64,000 nt of DNA from Marivita sp. S6314. GTDB lineage: Bacteria; Pseudomonadota; Alphaproteobacteria; Rhodobacterales; Rhodobacteraceae. The notes beneath the pieces are model-generated. The model saw nothing but the letters and a program-made list of their open reading frames with translations. It made no database searches and was not told the DNA's origin. Every line of letters starts with the position of its first letter. Position 1 is the first letter of the stretch. Positions 1 to 9,521 of the stretch are shown in pieces. The DNA is taken from NCBI RefSeq assembly GCF_023015985.1, contig NZ_JALKAO010000002.1, positions 434,001-498,000 on the forward strand, written 5' to 3'. The position numbers and the translations under genes were made by a program.

Positions 1-169
1 CGCATCCCTGCGCGACCGGGGCATGGCTTTGGGGCGCAATCGCGCGATCCAGCATATTCCCCCGACCGAGGTTCTGTTCCTGCAACGCAAAGCGGCCGGT
101 CTGTTTCTTCTGGCGACACGCCTGCGCGCGCGGGTCAACCTGCGCCAGCTGTTCGAACACGCCGCCTGA
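1..169 (+). CDS. C-terminal end of an ABC1/UbiB-type kinase-like protein (partial)
   Basis: Only the last 55 codons lie in the window; the frame is open from base 2 to TGA at 167-169. The tail contains IQHIPPTEVLFLQRK followed by a leucine/arginine-rich helix (LATRLRARVN). This matches my recollection of the C-terminus of AarF/ABC1/UbiB atypical kinases, ATP-dependent accessory proteins of ubiquinone synthesis. The kinase core is outside the window, so the call rests on the tail alone. It converges on hisG with a 22-base gap and no obvious terminator. Confidence 0.55.
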   Translation, partial: ASLRDRGMALGRNRAIQHIPPTEVLFLQRKAAGLFLLATRLRARVNLRQLFEHAA

Positions 170-191
170 ACCGCTTCTGCGCGCGCCGGGC

Positions 192-884
192 CTAGACGCC
201 GAGCAATCGCTCCAGATTGCGCAGCGTTTCCCGCTCCGCTTCGGTTTTTTGCGCAACCCGGCTGCGGAACAAGGTCGCCTGACTTTCCAGAACCGGCGGC
301 TCTTCAAGGATCTTGAGGTGGTTGGCGCGCAGCGTCTCGCCCGTCGAAGTGATATCCGCAATCGCTTCTGCGGTGAGGTTCTTCACCGTGCCTTCCGTGG
401 CGCCCTGGCTGTCGACCAGTTGGTAATCCGCCACCCCGCCGCGCCGCAGGTAATCCCGCACCAAGCGGTGATACTTGGTTGCAATCCGCATGCGGAACCC
501 GTGCCGCGCGCGGAATGCCGCCGCAGCACCGTCCAGATCGTCCAGCGTGTCCACATCCACCCAGCATTGCGGCACAGCAACGATCAACGTGGCGTGCCCG
601 AACCCCAACCCGGCCAGCGGAGCGACCTTCTGGTCCCATTGCACCAGCTTTTCCTCGATCAGGTCATTGCCGGTCACACCCAGATGAATCCGGCCTGCCG
701 CCAGTTCGCGCGGGATTTCTCCGGCAGACAGCAGCACCAGTTCCACACCGTCAATCCCGTCGACGGCCCCGGCGTATTCACGGTCGGACCCGGTCCGGCT
801 GAGCGTCACGCCGTGCGATCCGAACCAGTTAAAGGTTTTTTCCATCAGCCGTCCCTTGGACGGCACCCCCAGTTTGATGCTCAT
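192..884 (-). CDS. hisG: ATP phosphoribosyltransferase catalytic subunit, short form
   Basis: Catalyses the first step of histidine synthesis, joining ATP and PRPP to give phosphoribosyl-ATP, in the cytosol. At 230 aa it is the short HisG form, which lacks the C-terminal regulatory domain and needs HisZ. Visible features: the opening KLGVPSKGRL, the GVTGNDL segment, and the PRPP-binding-like stretch DITSTGETLRANHLKI. The start ATG overlaps the hisZ stop (ATGA), so the two subunits are translationally coupled. It is last in the hisS-hisZ-hisG operon. The family identity is clear. Confidence 0.96.
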   Translation of the reverse strand: MSIKLGVPSKGRLMEKTFNWFGSHGVTLSRTGSDREYAGAVDGIDGVELVLLSAGEIPRELAAGRIHLGVTGNDLIEEKLVQWDQKVAPLAGLGFGHATLIVAVPQCWVDVDTLDDLDGAAAAFRARHGFRMRIATKYHRLVRDYLRRGGVADYQLVDSQGATEGTVKNLTAEAIADITSTGETLRANHLKILEEPPVLESQATLFRSRVAQKTEAERETLRNLERLLGV

Positions 885-1975
885 GCCGCACCCCCAAGGA
901 TCAGGGTCAGATCAGGGCGCACAACGCCACCCACCGCCGGGATTTCGTGACCGTTGCCCAGCCGGTGCGTCAGCGCATCATAGCGCCCGCCCGTCACGAC
1001 CGGGGGCAAATCCGGCCGGGCCTCGGCGTAAAAGCCAAACACAAACCCGTCGTAATACTCCATCGAGGTCCGTCCATAGGAGGCCTCGAACCGCAAGCGA
1101 TCCACATCGACACCCCGGCGCGCCAGCGCTGCGCACCGCGCTTCGAACCGCTCCAGCGCAGGCAGAATGCCCGGCATATCCACGCCGATATCATGCAACC
1201 GCGCCAACGCATTCGGGCATGTCTCGGACACCGACAGTACCGCCGCGATCAGCGCGACCTCTTCAGACGACATCTTCGGCTCATCCGCATCCGCCCGCAA
1301 CGCAGCGATCCGCGTCGCGATCTCGTGCTCGCCACGCAACCCGATCATCGGACCGGCCTGCGCCATCGGATCGGCCTGTTCCAGCAAGGACACGCGCGAC
1401 GCGGGCACCGGCGTGATCCCGGCAAACCGTTTGACCAACGCATTAAAGCGCGCCGGACGCCAGATATGCCGCATCAGAGCGGCGCGCCGCTCTGCCGATA
1501 CCTGCAAATGCGACACCATCGCGATCAGGATGCCGATATCCCCGGTCGCCGCGCGCAGGTTCAACGGCTCAAGCTCTTCAACAAAGACCGCGAATACGTC
1601 CGCATCCGCAGCTGCCGCATCTGCACCGCCAAATAGCTCGTACCCCACCTGCATGTATTCACTGGGGCGGTCCGGGTGGTCCTCCTGTTTCCGGAACACC
1701 TCTCCGGCATAGGTGTAACAGGCCGGGCTGCCATCCCCGGCCATGTGATACTGCACCACCGGCACCGTGAAATCCGGGCGCATCATCATTTCGCCCTGTG
1801 CCGGGTCCGACGTGACATAGGCGCGGGCGCGGATATCCTCGCCATAGAGGTCAAGCAGAACCTCCGCCGGAAACAGAATGTCGGCCTCGAACCGGTCGGC
1901 ACCCCGGGCGGCGAAAGCAGCACTCAGGCGTTCGGCTTCGGACCGAACCTGGCGTTTGTCAGGCGTGTTCGACAT
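881..1975 (-). CDS. hisZ: ATP phosphoribosyltransferase regulatory subunit
   Basis: A 364-aa class II aminoacyl-tRNA-synthetase paralogue that does not charge tRNA. It forms a hetero-octamer with short HisG and confers catalysis and histidine feedback. The synthetase-like core is visible as RPDFTVPVVQYH (motif-2-like) and a C-terminal YYDGFVFGFY, equivalent to the HisS YYTG motif but altered. I chose the ATG at 1973-1975, beginning MSNTPDKRQ, because it overlaps the hisS stop as TGATG. A 28-codon upstream extension stays open but lies inside hisS. It overlaps hisG by 4 bases downstream. Confidence 0.95.
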   Translation of the reverse strand: MSNTPDKRQVRSEAERLSAAFAARGADRFEADILFPAEVLLDLYGEDIRARAYVTSDPAQGEMMMRPDFTVPVVQYHMAGDGSPACYTYAGEVFRKQEDHPDRPSEYMQVGYELFGGADAAAADADVFAVFVEELEPLNLRAATGDIGILIAMVSHLQVSAERRAALMRHIWRPARFNALVKRFAGITPVPASRVSLLEQADPMAQAGPMIGLRGEHEIATRIAALRADADEPKMSSEEVALIAAVLSVSETCPNALARLHDIGVDMPGILPALERFEARCAALARRGVDVDRLRFEASYGRTSMEYYDGFVFGFYAEARPDLPPVVTGGRYDALTHRLGNGHEIPAVGGVVRPDLTLILGGAA

Positions 1976-3447
1976 CAGCGATAGCTTTCGAGGATCTCGC
2001 GCACCTTCGACACCAACTCCGAACGCGGCACTTCGAACTGGTTGGGCCGGTCCTGCCATTCCTCGAGCGATGCGCTTTCGGCGATCTTGGCCCCAAGGAT
2101 CAGATCCTTGATCTGGACCACGCCACTTGCTTTTTCGTCACCGCCTTCAATCACCGCAACCGGGGCATTGCGCTTGTCCGCGTATTTCAACTGGTTGCCG
2201 AAATTCTTCGGATTGCCCAGATACACCTCGGCCCGGATGCCAGCCGCGCGCAACTCAGCGACCATGGCCTGGTAATCCCCCATCCGGTCGCGGTCCATCA
2301 CCGTCACCACCACGGGGCCGTGGCTGTCGCTGCCAATCCGGCCCTTTTCGCGGAGCGCTGCCAGCAGGCGATCTACACCGATGCTGACGCCCGTGGCGGG
2401 GACCGGCTGACCGGTGAAACGTTTGACCAGATCGTCATAGCGTCCACCGCCTGCCACCGACCCGAACTGCCGCTTGCGACCTTTTTCGTCAAGGATTTCA
2501 AAGGTAAGTTCAGCCTCGAACACAGGTCCGGTATAATAGCCAAGGCCGCGCACCACCGAAGGGTCAATTTCGATCCGGTCAGGGCCATACCCGCCAGCAT
2601 CCAGCAGATCAGCGATCTGCTCAAGCTCTGCCACACCTTCTGCGCCAATCGCACTGTCACCGACCGCTGCCTTCAGATTCTTAATCGTTTGCGCGGCAGT
2701 GTCGCCCTTGGAGGTTAAGAACGCGATAACGGGTCCGGCCTGATCATCGGTCAGCCCCACACCGTCGATATAGGCCCCCGAGGCATCCAGCCGCCCCTTG
2801 CCCAGCAAGTCGCGCACACCGGCCTCGCCGACCTTGTCGAACTTGTCGATGGTCCGCAGCACGGCGTCCCGCTGCGCATCTTCGTTCAGCCCCATGGTCT
2901 CAAGCACACCGTTCAGAACCTTGCGGTTGTTCACCCGCACCACGTAATCACCACGCGGGATTCCCACGGTTTCCAGACAATCGGCCAGCATCGCACAGAT
3001 CTCGGCATCCGCCGCAACGGACCCCGACCCGACGGTATCCGCATCACATTGATAAAACTGGCGATAGCGCCCCGGCCCCGGCTTTTCATTGCGCCAGACC
3101 GGGCCCATCGCATAGCGCCGATAGGGCAACGGAAGATCGTTGCGGTGCTGCGCATACACCCGCGCCAGCGGCGCCGTCAGGTCATAGCGCAGCGCCAGCC
3201 AGTCGTTGTCCTCTTCCTGCCAGGCGAACACCCCTTCGTTGGGCCGGTCCACATCGGGCAGAAATTTCCCGAGCGCTTCAACCGTTTCCACGGCGGCGCT
3301 TTCGAGCGCGTCAAACCCGTAGCGGTGATACACTTCGGCGATCTTGTTCAGCATCTCGGCGCGCTCTGTCACTTCGGTGCCGAAATAGTCACGAAACCCC
3401 TTCGGCGTTTGCGCCTTGGGGCGTGGAGCTTTTTTCTGCTTGGCCAT
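1975..3447 (-). CDS. hisS: Histidyl-tRNA synthetase
   Basis: Charges tRNA-His with histidine; 490 aa, close to the alphaproteobacterial type and longer than the about 424-aa E. coli enzyme. Class II signatures are visible: motif 2 region [15 protein letters not shown] and [16 protein letters not shown], the histidine-binding [13 protein letters not shown], and motif 3 [15 protein letters not shown]. The basic N-terminus [18 protein letters not shown] leads into the catalytic core, and the C-terminal 100 residues form the anticodon-binding fold. It is the first gene of a minus-strand operon with hisZ and hisG. Its upstream region carries two palindromes (3549-3584). Confidence 0.97.
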   Translation of the reverse strand: MAKQKKAPRPKAQTPKGFRDYFGTEVTERAEMLNKIAEVYHRYGFDALESAAVETVEALGKFLPDVDRPNEGVFAWQEEDNDWLALRYDLTAPLARVYAQHRNDLPLPYRRYAMGPVWRNEKPGPGRYRQFYQCDADTVGSGSVAADAEICAMLADCLETVGIPRGDYVVRVNNRKVLNGVLETMGLNEDAQRDAVLRTIDKFDKVGEAGVRDLLGKGRLDASGAYIDGVGLTDDQAGPVIAFLTSKGDTAAQTIKNLKAAVGDSAIGAEGVAELEQIADLLDAGGYGPDRIEIDPSVVRGLGYYTGPVFEAELTFEILDEKGRKRQFGSVAGGGRYDDLVKRFTGQPVPATGVSIGVDRLLAALREKGRIGSDSHGPVVVTVMDRDRMGDYQAMVAELRAAGIRAEVYLGNPKNFGNQLKYADKRNAPVAVIEGGDEKASGVVQIKDLILGAKIAESASLEEWQDRPNQFEVPRSELVSKVREILESYR

Positions 3448-3548
3448 GCTTTACGTCCGGATGGGAAAGTGTCGCGCTTCCTCTATCCATTTGCACCCTT
3501 GGGGGCAAGCAATGCGGCGCGGGGGATCATCGTTAACAAACGGTTAAA

Positions 3549-3584
3549 GGGTCCGATCCGGACCCAATGTTTCGCGTGCGAAAC
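3549..3584. promoter_or_regulatory. Two adjacent palindromes in the hisS-slyX divergent region
   Basis: GGGTCCG-atc-CGGACCC at 3549-3565 is followed after 3 bases by GTTTCGC-gt-GCGAAAC at 3569-3584. Arms are 7 bp each and perfect. No T-run follows on the plus strand; on the minus strand a short A/T tract (3585-3589) lies before, not after, the second palindrome, so neither is a standard terminator. They could be operators or a structured 5' leader. The role is unknown. Confidence 0.5.
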
Positions 3585-3650
3585 AAAAAGGCGCATATCC
3601 TGACCTATTCTTCACTTGCCTTTGCGCCCGCCCGTGCGCATCTCTGCGGC

Positions 3651-3851
3651 ATGGATATCACCGCCCTCGAAGAACGCATCGCGCATTTGACGCGCCTGAC
3701 CGAAGACCTGTCTGACACCGTGGCCGCGCAGGCCAAGGAGATCGACCGCCTGACGGCGCGCGTCACAATGCTGATGATGCGTGAAGCCGAGCGCGAGGCG
3801 GAAGGGACGGGCGGAATTGTGCTGGGCGATGAACGCCCACCGCATTACTAA
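3651..3851 (+). CDS. slyX: SlyX family protein
   Basis: A 66-aa coiled-coil protein of unknown function, cytosolic in known members. It starts MDITALEERIAHL, has heptad-like leucine/isoleucine spacing over residues 5-45, and ends in PPHY, the characteristic SlyX tail. I chose the ATG at 3651 because the family begins this way; an upstream in-frame start at 3567 would add 28 residues and include a palindrome. It converges on the lipoprotein gene 12 bases downstream. Confidence 0.88.
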   Translation: MDITALEERIAHLTRLTEDLSDTVAAQAKEIDRLTARVTMLMMREAEREAEGTGGIVLGDERPPHY

Positions 3852-3863
3852 AACCCGCCCCCG

Positions 3864-4829
3864 TCAATTGCTGCGAATATCGGTTTCCACCACTTCGCCA
3901 TCATGCAGCAGGATCGTCTTCCAAACGGGATTGGACCCGAACCGTTCATACACGCTGACAAACACGGTGTTTCGCGCCAAACGCGTCATCGCCGACCCGC
4001 ACGGCTTGCCCCGCCCCACCCGGCACACCCGTGATTTCAGACGTTCATATGCGGCGTCCGTTTGCGAATAGGGCTGCACCTGCGACGGCAAGCCATAGCG
4101 CAATTGTTCATGCGTTTGCGGCGACCCGAACATTGCAAGCGCTGCGGTGAACTGGCGCACGCAGCCATCGTCAAAGCCGGTCACGTAAAAGGTGTGCGGC
4201 GCGGTGTTGCCGGGGTTGGAATCGTAGATTGCATAGGCGCTGCGGCGTTCGGGGTATTGTTCGACACGCTTGCCCAGCTGGCTGTTTCGCACGTTACACA
4301 CCCGTGCCAGAACACCGTAGGGCAAGACCGTTCCCATCTCGACAACCTGGTAATCCGGTGCCCCCGGTTTCGGCCCGCGCCGCGAGGAGCGCCGGTTCGG
4401 GGTGGCGTCTGTGGCCGTTTGCGGCGGCGCAGCGGCCAGCTCGACCGGATCGGTGTCCTCGGCCGCGCGCGCGGAATTGGCGGCGCGGCTCAGGAAGCCA
4501 AGCAGTCCGCCCTGGGGTTGATACGGTGGCGGTGTGGCCTCTGCTGTGGCCACCGGCTCAGGCTCCGATGTCTGTGTTGGTATGGCTGTTTCGGCTGGTT
4601 CCGCGAACGACGGCGCGGGTCCGCCCAACAAGCGACCAAAGAACCCGGTCCGGCGCTCGGGTTCGGTGGTGACGACTGGTTCGGTGGTCTCCGCGTCCCC
4701 GCGCAGGGCCGACTGGATTTCCTGTTCGCTCACATCCGCTTCGGACAGACGCGGCACACCCTGCAAGGGATCAGAGGCGCAGCCAGCCAGAAGACCTGCA
4801 GCGCATAGCATCGCAGCGAAACGTTTCAT
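3864..4829 (-). CDS. Predicted outer-membrane or periplasmic lipoprotein of unknown function
   Basis: A 321-aa protein with a lipoprotein signal peptide; lipobox LLAGC puts the acylated cysteine at residue 17. Residues about 40-160 are rich in Pro, Ala, Thr and Glu (TTEPVVTTEPER, TPPPYQPQGG), a disordered tether. From about residue 170 (YQVVEMGTVLPYG) a compact domain carries four cysteines that could form two disulfides (VCNVRN, DGCVRQF, RVCRVG, KPCGS). I recall similar lipoproteins in Roseobacter genomes but no assigned function. The ATG at 4829 is preferred over one 4 codons upstream because it starts directly with the KR n-region. Confidence 0.8.
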   Translation of the reverse strand: MKRFAAMLCAAGLLAGCASDPLQGVPRLSEADVSEQEIQSALRGDAETTEPVVTTEPERRTGFFGRLLGGPAPSFAEPAETAIPTQTSEPEPVATAEATPPPYQPQGGLLGFLSRAANSARAAEDTDPVELAAAPPQTATDATPNRRSSRRGPKPGAPDYQVVEMGTVLPYGVLARVCNVRNSQLGKRVEQYPERRSAYAIYDSNPGNTAPHTFYVTGFDDGCVRQFTAALAMFGSPQTHEQLRYGLPSQVQPYSQTDAAYERLKSRVCRVGRGKPCGSAMTRLARNTVFVSVYERFGSNPVWKTILLHDGEVVETDIRSN

Positions 4830-4915
4830 GATACCCCCCAACCGGTCGGCGACAGGTTAGCGTTGCTTCACTCCGGCGTCCAGAAGCTCAAGCGGCGTTT
4901 CGCTGTGTCGGCGCG

Positions 4916-7900
4916 TCACAGTTCCTCGACCATCAAGACACCGCCAAGCGATTTGATCGCGCCCTTGATTTCCGGCGTGACCGGGAATTCCTTGGCGAGC
5001 GCGACATCCACTTCGCCGGGCAACCCCGGTGCGTTGAGGCAACAAATCCGGATTGGTCCGCGCCCGGCCTTTGGCATCTGGTCCGCTGCCCGCGCCAGCA
5101 CCGACGCCACATGCGGCACGGCTGCCGCTTCATCGACAAAGATCCGCAACCCCATGCTCACCGCGTCGGCAACGGCCACGTCAACCGGGGCCACAGACCG
5201 GCCCAAGAGCTTGAGCTGGTCGGCTTCAAGCGTCGCTTCGGCCGTCACCATCACCTTGCTGCCGGTTTCCAGATGATCGCGGGCGGCTTCGAGCGTGTCC
5301 GAGAACAGCGTGACCTCGTAGGCGCCGGTCGGGTCGCTCAGTTGCGCAAAGGCAAACCGGTTGCCACGGGCCGACTTGCGTTCCTGCCGCCCGGCAACGA
5401 CGCCCGCCATCTTGACCACGCAAGGGCCGCCTTGCGCCTTTTCCAGCACATCATCCAGCGTCATCGCGCCCTTGCGTTTGAGCGCGGTCATGTAGTCATC
5501 CAGCGGGTGCCCGGACAGGTAGAACCCCACCGCTTTGAATTCTTCCGACAGCCGTTCAGCAGGCAACCAATCGGTGACCGGCGACAGGCGCGGTTCGGGC
5601 AGGTCGTCCCCCGCTTCGCCAAAGAGCGACACCTGCGCAGAGGCGCGCTGGTCATGGATCGCTGCGGAATAGGCCACGAGCGCATCAAGGCTTTCGAAGA
5701 CACGGCGGCGGTTGGGATCAAGCTGATCGAACGATCCCGACCGGGCGAGCATCTCCAGGGGTCGCTTGCCAACCCGTTTCAGGTCAACGCGGCGGGCAAA
5801 GTCGAACAGGGTGGCAAACGGCTTGTCTTGCGGCCCTTGCGGTCCGTCCACGCGACGGCCTTCGACCACCAGTTTCATGGCGTCGACCCCGACATTTTTC
5901 AACGCGCCCAGCGCGTAAACCAGTGCGCCATCCTGCACGTCGAACATCGCCTGAGAGCGGTTCACGCAGGGCGGCACCCAGGGCAGGCTTAACCCTTTCT
6001 TAACCTCTTCGAAGAAGACGCCCAGCTTGTCCGTCAGGTGGATATCGCAATTCATCACCCCGGCCATGAACTCGACCGGGTGGTTCGCTTTCAGCCACGC
6101 GGTCTGGTAGCTGACCACGGCATAGGCAGCGGCGTGGGATTTGTTGAAGCCGTAATTGGCGAATTTTTCCAGCAGGTCGAAAACTTCGCTTGCCTTCTTG
6201 GCATCAACCCCGTTTTCCGCCGCGCCCTTTTCGAATTTGGGGCGTTCGGCATCCATCGCTTCCTTGATCTTTTTGCCCATCGCGCGGCGCAGCAGGTCCG
6301 CGCCGCCAAGGCTGTAACCCGCCATGACCTGCGCGATTTGCATCACCTGTTCCTGATAGACGATAATGCCCTGAGTTTCTTCAAGAATATGGTCGATCAG
6401 CGGGTGCACGGATTCGCGTTCACGCAACCCGTTCTTGACCTCGCAATAGGTCGGGATGTTCTCCATCGGGCCGGGACGGTAGAGCGCCACAAGGGCCACG
6501 ATGTCTTCGATACAGGTGGGCTTCATGCGCTTGAGCGCATCCATCATGCCCGAGCTTTCCACTTGGAATACGGCGACAGTTTTGGCGGCAGCGTAGAGTT
6601 TGTAGCTCTTTTCGTCATCCAGCGGGATATGGCCGATGTCGTTCTCGGCACCCTCGGCGGGCTGATAGAGTTCGGTCCCGTCCGCGGCGATGTGCAGGGG
6701 ACGTCCCGCCTTGGCGATCATGTCGAGCGCGTATTGAATGACGGTCAACGTCTTGAGGCCAAGGAAGTCGAACTTGACCAGCCCCGCCTGTTCCACCCAT
6801 TTCATGTTGAACTGCGTCGCCGGCATGTCCGAGCGCGGGTCTTGATAGAGCGGCACAAGCTCGTCCAGCGGGCGGTCCCCGATCACCACACCGGCAGCGT
6901 GGGTGGAGGCGTTGCGCAACAGTCCCTCGACCTGCTGGCCGTAAGTCAGCAACCGGTCCACCACCTCTTCCTCGCGCGCGGCCTCGCGCAGGCGCGGTTC
7001 GTCCTTGAGCGCCTTTTCGATGCTCACCGGTTTCACACCCTCGACCGGGATCATCTTGGACAGGCGGTCCACCTGGCCGTAAGGCATCTGCAAAACGCGA
7101 CCCACATCGCGCACGGCGGCCTTGGACAGCAGCGCGCCGAAGGTGATGATTTGCCCCACTTTGTCAGCGCCGTACTTATCCTGCACGTAGCGGATCACCT
7201 CTTCGCGGCGGTCCATGCAGAAGTCGATGTCGAAGTCGGGCATTGACACACGTTCGGGATTCAGGAACCGCTCAAAAAGAAGCTGATAGCGCAGCGGGTC
7301 TAGGTCGGTAATGGTGAGCGCGTAGGCAACCAGAGAGCCCGCACCGGAGCCACGACCCGGCCCCACGGGGATATCTTGATCCTTGGCCCACTTGATAAAG
7401 TCGGCAACGATCAGGAAATAGCCCGGAAAGCCCATGCCTTCGATGATGTCGAGTTCGAATTCGAGCCGCTTTTCATAGTCTTCGACCGATGCGGCATGCG
7501 GGATCACGGCCAGCCGGTCTTTGAGGCCCGCGCGCGCCTGTCGCTTGAGTTCCTCGACCTCGTCATCGGCAAATTTCGGCAGAATCGGATCCCGGCGGTA
7601 GGCCATGAAGGCGCAGCGCTGGGCGATCTCGACGGTGTTTTCAATCGCTTCGGGCAGATCCGCGAACAACGACGCCATTTCACGCGGCGATTTGAAATAG
7701 TGTTGCGGCGTCAGGCGACGGCGGTCTTCCTGTTGGTCGACATAAGCGCCATCGGCGATGCAGATCAGGGCGTCGTGGGCCTCGTACATGTCGGACTTCG
7801 GAAAGTAGACATCATTGGTGGCCACCAGCGGCAGGTTCATCGCATAGGCCATTTCAACGAAATGCCGTTCGGTGAGCCGTTCGCTGTCCGGTAACCCGCT

Positions 7901-8440
7901 GTCGCCGGGATGGCGTTGCAATTCGACGTAAAGCCGGTCGCCAAAGGTGGTGGCAAGGCGCTGCATCAGCGTTTCGGCAAGGGCGCGGTTGCCCTGTTGC
8001 AGAACGCGCCCGATGGCCCCGTCCGGCCCGCCGCTGAGGCAGATCACGCCGTCCGCGTGGGTCTGCAATTCGTCAAGCGTGACATGGGGAAGCTCTCCGT
8101 CCCGGCGCAGGTAGAGGCAGGAATTGAGCTTCATCAGGTTTTCGTAGCCCGCTTCGCTCTGGGCCAGCAACACCAGCGGTGCGGGTGGTTTTGCCCGTTC
8201 CCCCGGCGCAGGATCGGACACGCGCAGATCGACCTGACAGCCGATGATGGGCTGAATGCCCGCCCCTGCTGCCGCGACCGAGAATTCGAGGGCCGCGAAC
8301 AGGTTGTTGGTGTCGGTCAGCGCCACCGCGGGCATGCCCTTGTCGACACACAGGCCGGGCAGTTTCTTGAGCCGCATCGCGCCTTCAAGCAGCGAATATT
8401 CGGAATGGACGCGCAGGTGGATGAATCGGGGATCAGACAT
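4916..8440 (-). CDS. dnaE: DNA polymerase III alpha subunit
   Basis: Replicative polymerase, 1174 aa, DnaE1 type. It opens with the PHP domain (FIHLRVHSEYSLLEGAM, residues 5-21). The polymerase palm follows with GPGRGSGAGSLVAYAL around residue 360 and catalytic aspartates in SMPDFDIDFC around residue 400. After residue about 800 come helix-hairpin-helix and OB-fold parts (VVKMAGVVAGRQERKSARG). The frame continues open 257 codons upstream but that stretch lies antisense over glsA. The ATG at 8440 with MSDPRFIHL is the family start. It is divergent from glsA with 48 bases between start codons. Confidence 0.97.
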   Translation of the reverse strand: MSDPRFIHLRVHSEYSLLEGAMRLKKLPGLCVDKGMPAVALTDTNNLFAALEFSVAAAGAGIQPIIGCQVDLRVSDPAPGERAKPPAPLVLLAQSEAGYENLMKLNSCLYLRRDGELPHVTLDELQTHADGVICLSGGPDGAIGRVLQQGNRALAETLMQRLATTFGDRLYVELQRHPGDSGLPDSERLTERHFVEMAYAMNLPLVATNDVYFPKSDMYEAHDALICIADGAYVDQQEDRRRLTPQHYFKSPREMASLFADLPEAIENTVEIAQRCAFMAYRRDPILPKFADDEVEELKRQARAGLKDRLAVIPHAASVEDYEKRLEFELDIIEGMGFPGYFLIVADFIKWAKDQDIPVGPGRGSGAGSLVAYALTITDLDPLRYQLLFERFLNPERVSMPDFDIDFCMDRREEVIRYVQDKYGADKVGQIITFGALLSKAAVRDVGRVLQMPYGQVDRLSKMIPVEGVKPVSIEKALKDEPRLREAAREEEVVDRLLTYGQQVEGLLRNASTHAAGVVIGDRPLDELVPLYQDPRSDMPATQFNMKWVEQAGLVKFDFLGLKTLTVIQYALDMIAKAGRPLHIAADGTELYQPAEGAENDIGHIPLDDEKSYKLYAAAKTVAVFQVESSGMMDALKRMKPTCIEDIVALVALYRPGPMENIPTYCEVKNGLRERESVHPLIDHILEETQGIIVYQEQVMQIAQVMAGYSLGGADLLRRAMGKKIKEAMDAERPKFEKGAAENGVDAKKASEVFDLLEKFANYGFNKSHAAAYAVVSYQTAWLKANHPVEFMAGVMNCDIHLTDKLGVFFEEVKKGLSLPWVPPCVNRSQAMFDVQDGALVYALGALKNVGVDAMKLVVEGRRVDGPQGPQDKPFATLFDFARRVDLKRVGKRPLEMLARSGSFDQLDPNRRRVFESLDALVAYSAAIHDQRASAQVSLFGEAGDDLPEPRLSPVTDWLPAERLSEEFKAVGFYLSGHPLDDYMTALKRKGAMTLDDVLEKAQGGPCVVKMAGVVAGRQERKSARGNRFAFAQLSDPTGAYEVTLFSDTLEAARDHLETGSKVMVTAEATLEADQLKLLGRSVAPVDVAVADAVSMGLRIFVDEAAAVPHVASVLARAADQMPKAGRGPIRICCLNAPGLPGEVDVALAKEFPVTPEIKGAIKSLGGVLMVEEL

Positions 8441-8488
8441 GGGCGCACCGTAGGTGGACCTTTCGGGGTTTTGAAGTAGCATCTGTGC

Positions 8489-9412
8489 ATGACCCGGCTG
8501 GATGACCTTCCTGACTTCCTCAACGCGCTGGCCGCTGACGTGATGTCGCGTGGCGAATGGGGCAAGGTGGCCGATTACATCCCCGAACTGGCGCGCGTCG
8601 ATCCGGCGCAGTTTGCGATTTCCGTGGCTTTGGCCGATGGCCGTCTGATCAGCGCGGGCCAGTCCCGGACCCGGTTCTCGATCCAGTCGATTTCCAAGGT
8701 CTATGCACTGGCCTGCGTCTTGTCGCGCTTTGGTGACAGCCTGTGGAACCGCGTGGGCCGGGAACCGTCGGGGGATCGTTTTGATTCCATCCTGCTTTTG
8801 GAACAGGAACACGGGCGCCCGCGCAATCCGTTCATCAATGCGGGTGCCCTTGTCACAACGGATGTGCTTTTGGCCGGGCGCGCGCCGAAAGAAGCGCTGT
8901 CGGAAATCCTGCAATTTATCCGCGATGGTGCCGGGGATGACGACATCCATATCGATGCGAGTGTCGCCGCATCGGAAAAAGCCACCGGGTTCCGCAACGT
9001 GGCGCTGGCCAATTATCTGCGCAGTTTCGACAACCTGCGCGAAACACCGGATCGTGTGCTGGGCACCTATTTTCACCAATGCGCCATCGAAATGACCACC
9101 GAACAACTGGCGCTGTCGGGTCGGTGCCTTGCCGGTCTGCCTGATGCACCGATGCTGCTGTCCGAGGTGCGACGCCGCCGGATTGCGGCGCTGATGATGA
9201 CCTGTGGGCATTACGACGGATCGGGCGACTTCGCTTTTCGCACCGGGCTTCCCGGCAAGTCGGGCGTTGGCGGCGGCATCCTGCTGGTGGTGCCGGGGCG
9301 GGCATCGGTGGGCATCTGGTCACCGGGGTTGAACGCCTGGGGGAATTCGATGGTCGGGACCGAGGCGGCCGAGCGGCTGGCGCGGTTCACGGGCTGGTCG
9401 GTGTTCGGCTGA
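8489..9412 (+). CDS. glsA: Glutaminase (serine-dependent beta-lactamase-fold type)
   Basis: Hydrolyses L-glutamine to glutamate and ammonia in the cytosol. At 307 aa it has the usual length. The catalytic Ser-x-x-Lys pair is visible as SISK at residues 67-70 in [12 protein letters not shown], followed by [10 protein letters not shown] and a C-terminal [19 protein letters not shown]. The start codon follows the divergent dnaE start by 48 bases, so the two promoters must overlap. No terminator is obvious after the stop; the next 100 bases carry the ArsR operators. Confidence 0.96.
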   Translation: MTRLDDLPDFLNALAADVMSRGEWGKVADYIPELARVDPAQFAISVALADGRLISAGQSRTRFSIQSISKVYALACVLSRFGDSLWNRVGREPSGDRFDSILLLEQEHGRPRNPFINAGALVTTDVLLAGRAPKEALSEILQFIRDGAGDDDIHIDASVAASEKATGFRNVALANYLRSFDNLRETPDRVLGTYFHQCAIEMTTEQLALSGRCLAGLPDAPMLLSEVRRRRIAALMMTCGHYDGSGDFAFRTGLPGKSGVGGGILLVVPGRASVGIWSPGLNAWGNSMVGTEAAERLARFTGWSVFG

Positions 9413-9455
9413 CCAAAGCGTCAGACGGTTAGAAAGACCAGCTTCGCGGCATTCA

Positions 9456-9471
9456 TTAGCCATTTGGCTAA
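9456..9471. promoter_or_regulatory. Upstream operator-like palindrome for the ArsR-type gene
   Basis: TTAGCCA-tt-TGGCTAA, a 16-bp palindrome with 7-bp arms. Its centre is exactly 50 bp upstream of the centre of a near-identical site that covers the arsR-like start codon. Its location before an autoregulated-type repressor gene suggests an operator. Confidence 0.65.
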
Positions 9472-9505
9472 GTTTTAATTGATTCTATTGTGGACGACTG
9501 ATTAC

Positions 9506-9521
9506 TTAGCCATATGGCTAA
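9506..9521. promoter_or_regulatory. Second operator-like palindrome, overlapping the start codon
   Basis: TTAGCCATATGGCTAA is a perfect 16-bp palindrome whose centre falls on the ATG at 9514-9516. No Shine-Dalgarno sequence is visible in front of the ATG. TTGATT (9479-9484) and TTACTT (9502-9507) are weak -35/-10-like boxes that would place transcription start at or within a base or two of the ATG, i.e. a leaderless mRNA. The promoter boxes are inference; the palindrome is seen directly. Confidence 0.6.

Noticed and set aside
6038-7246. A 402-codon open frame on the plus strand opposite dnaE
   Set aside because: It is antisense to conserved polymerase sequence, has His/Val/Leu-rich composition typical of a GC-rich reverse frame and no ribosome-binding site.
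8441-9211. A 257-codon N-terminal extension of the dnaE frame
   Set aside because: It lies antisense over glsA and shows no polymerase features; the PHP domain starts at 8440.
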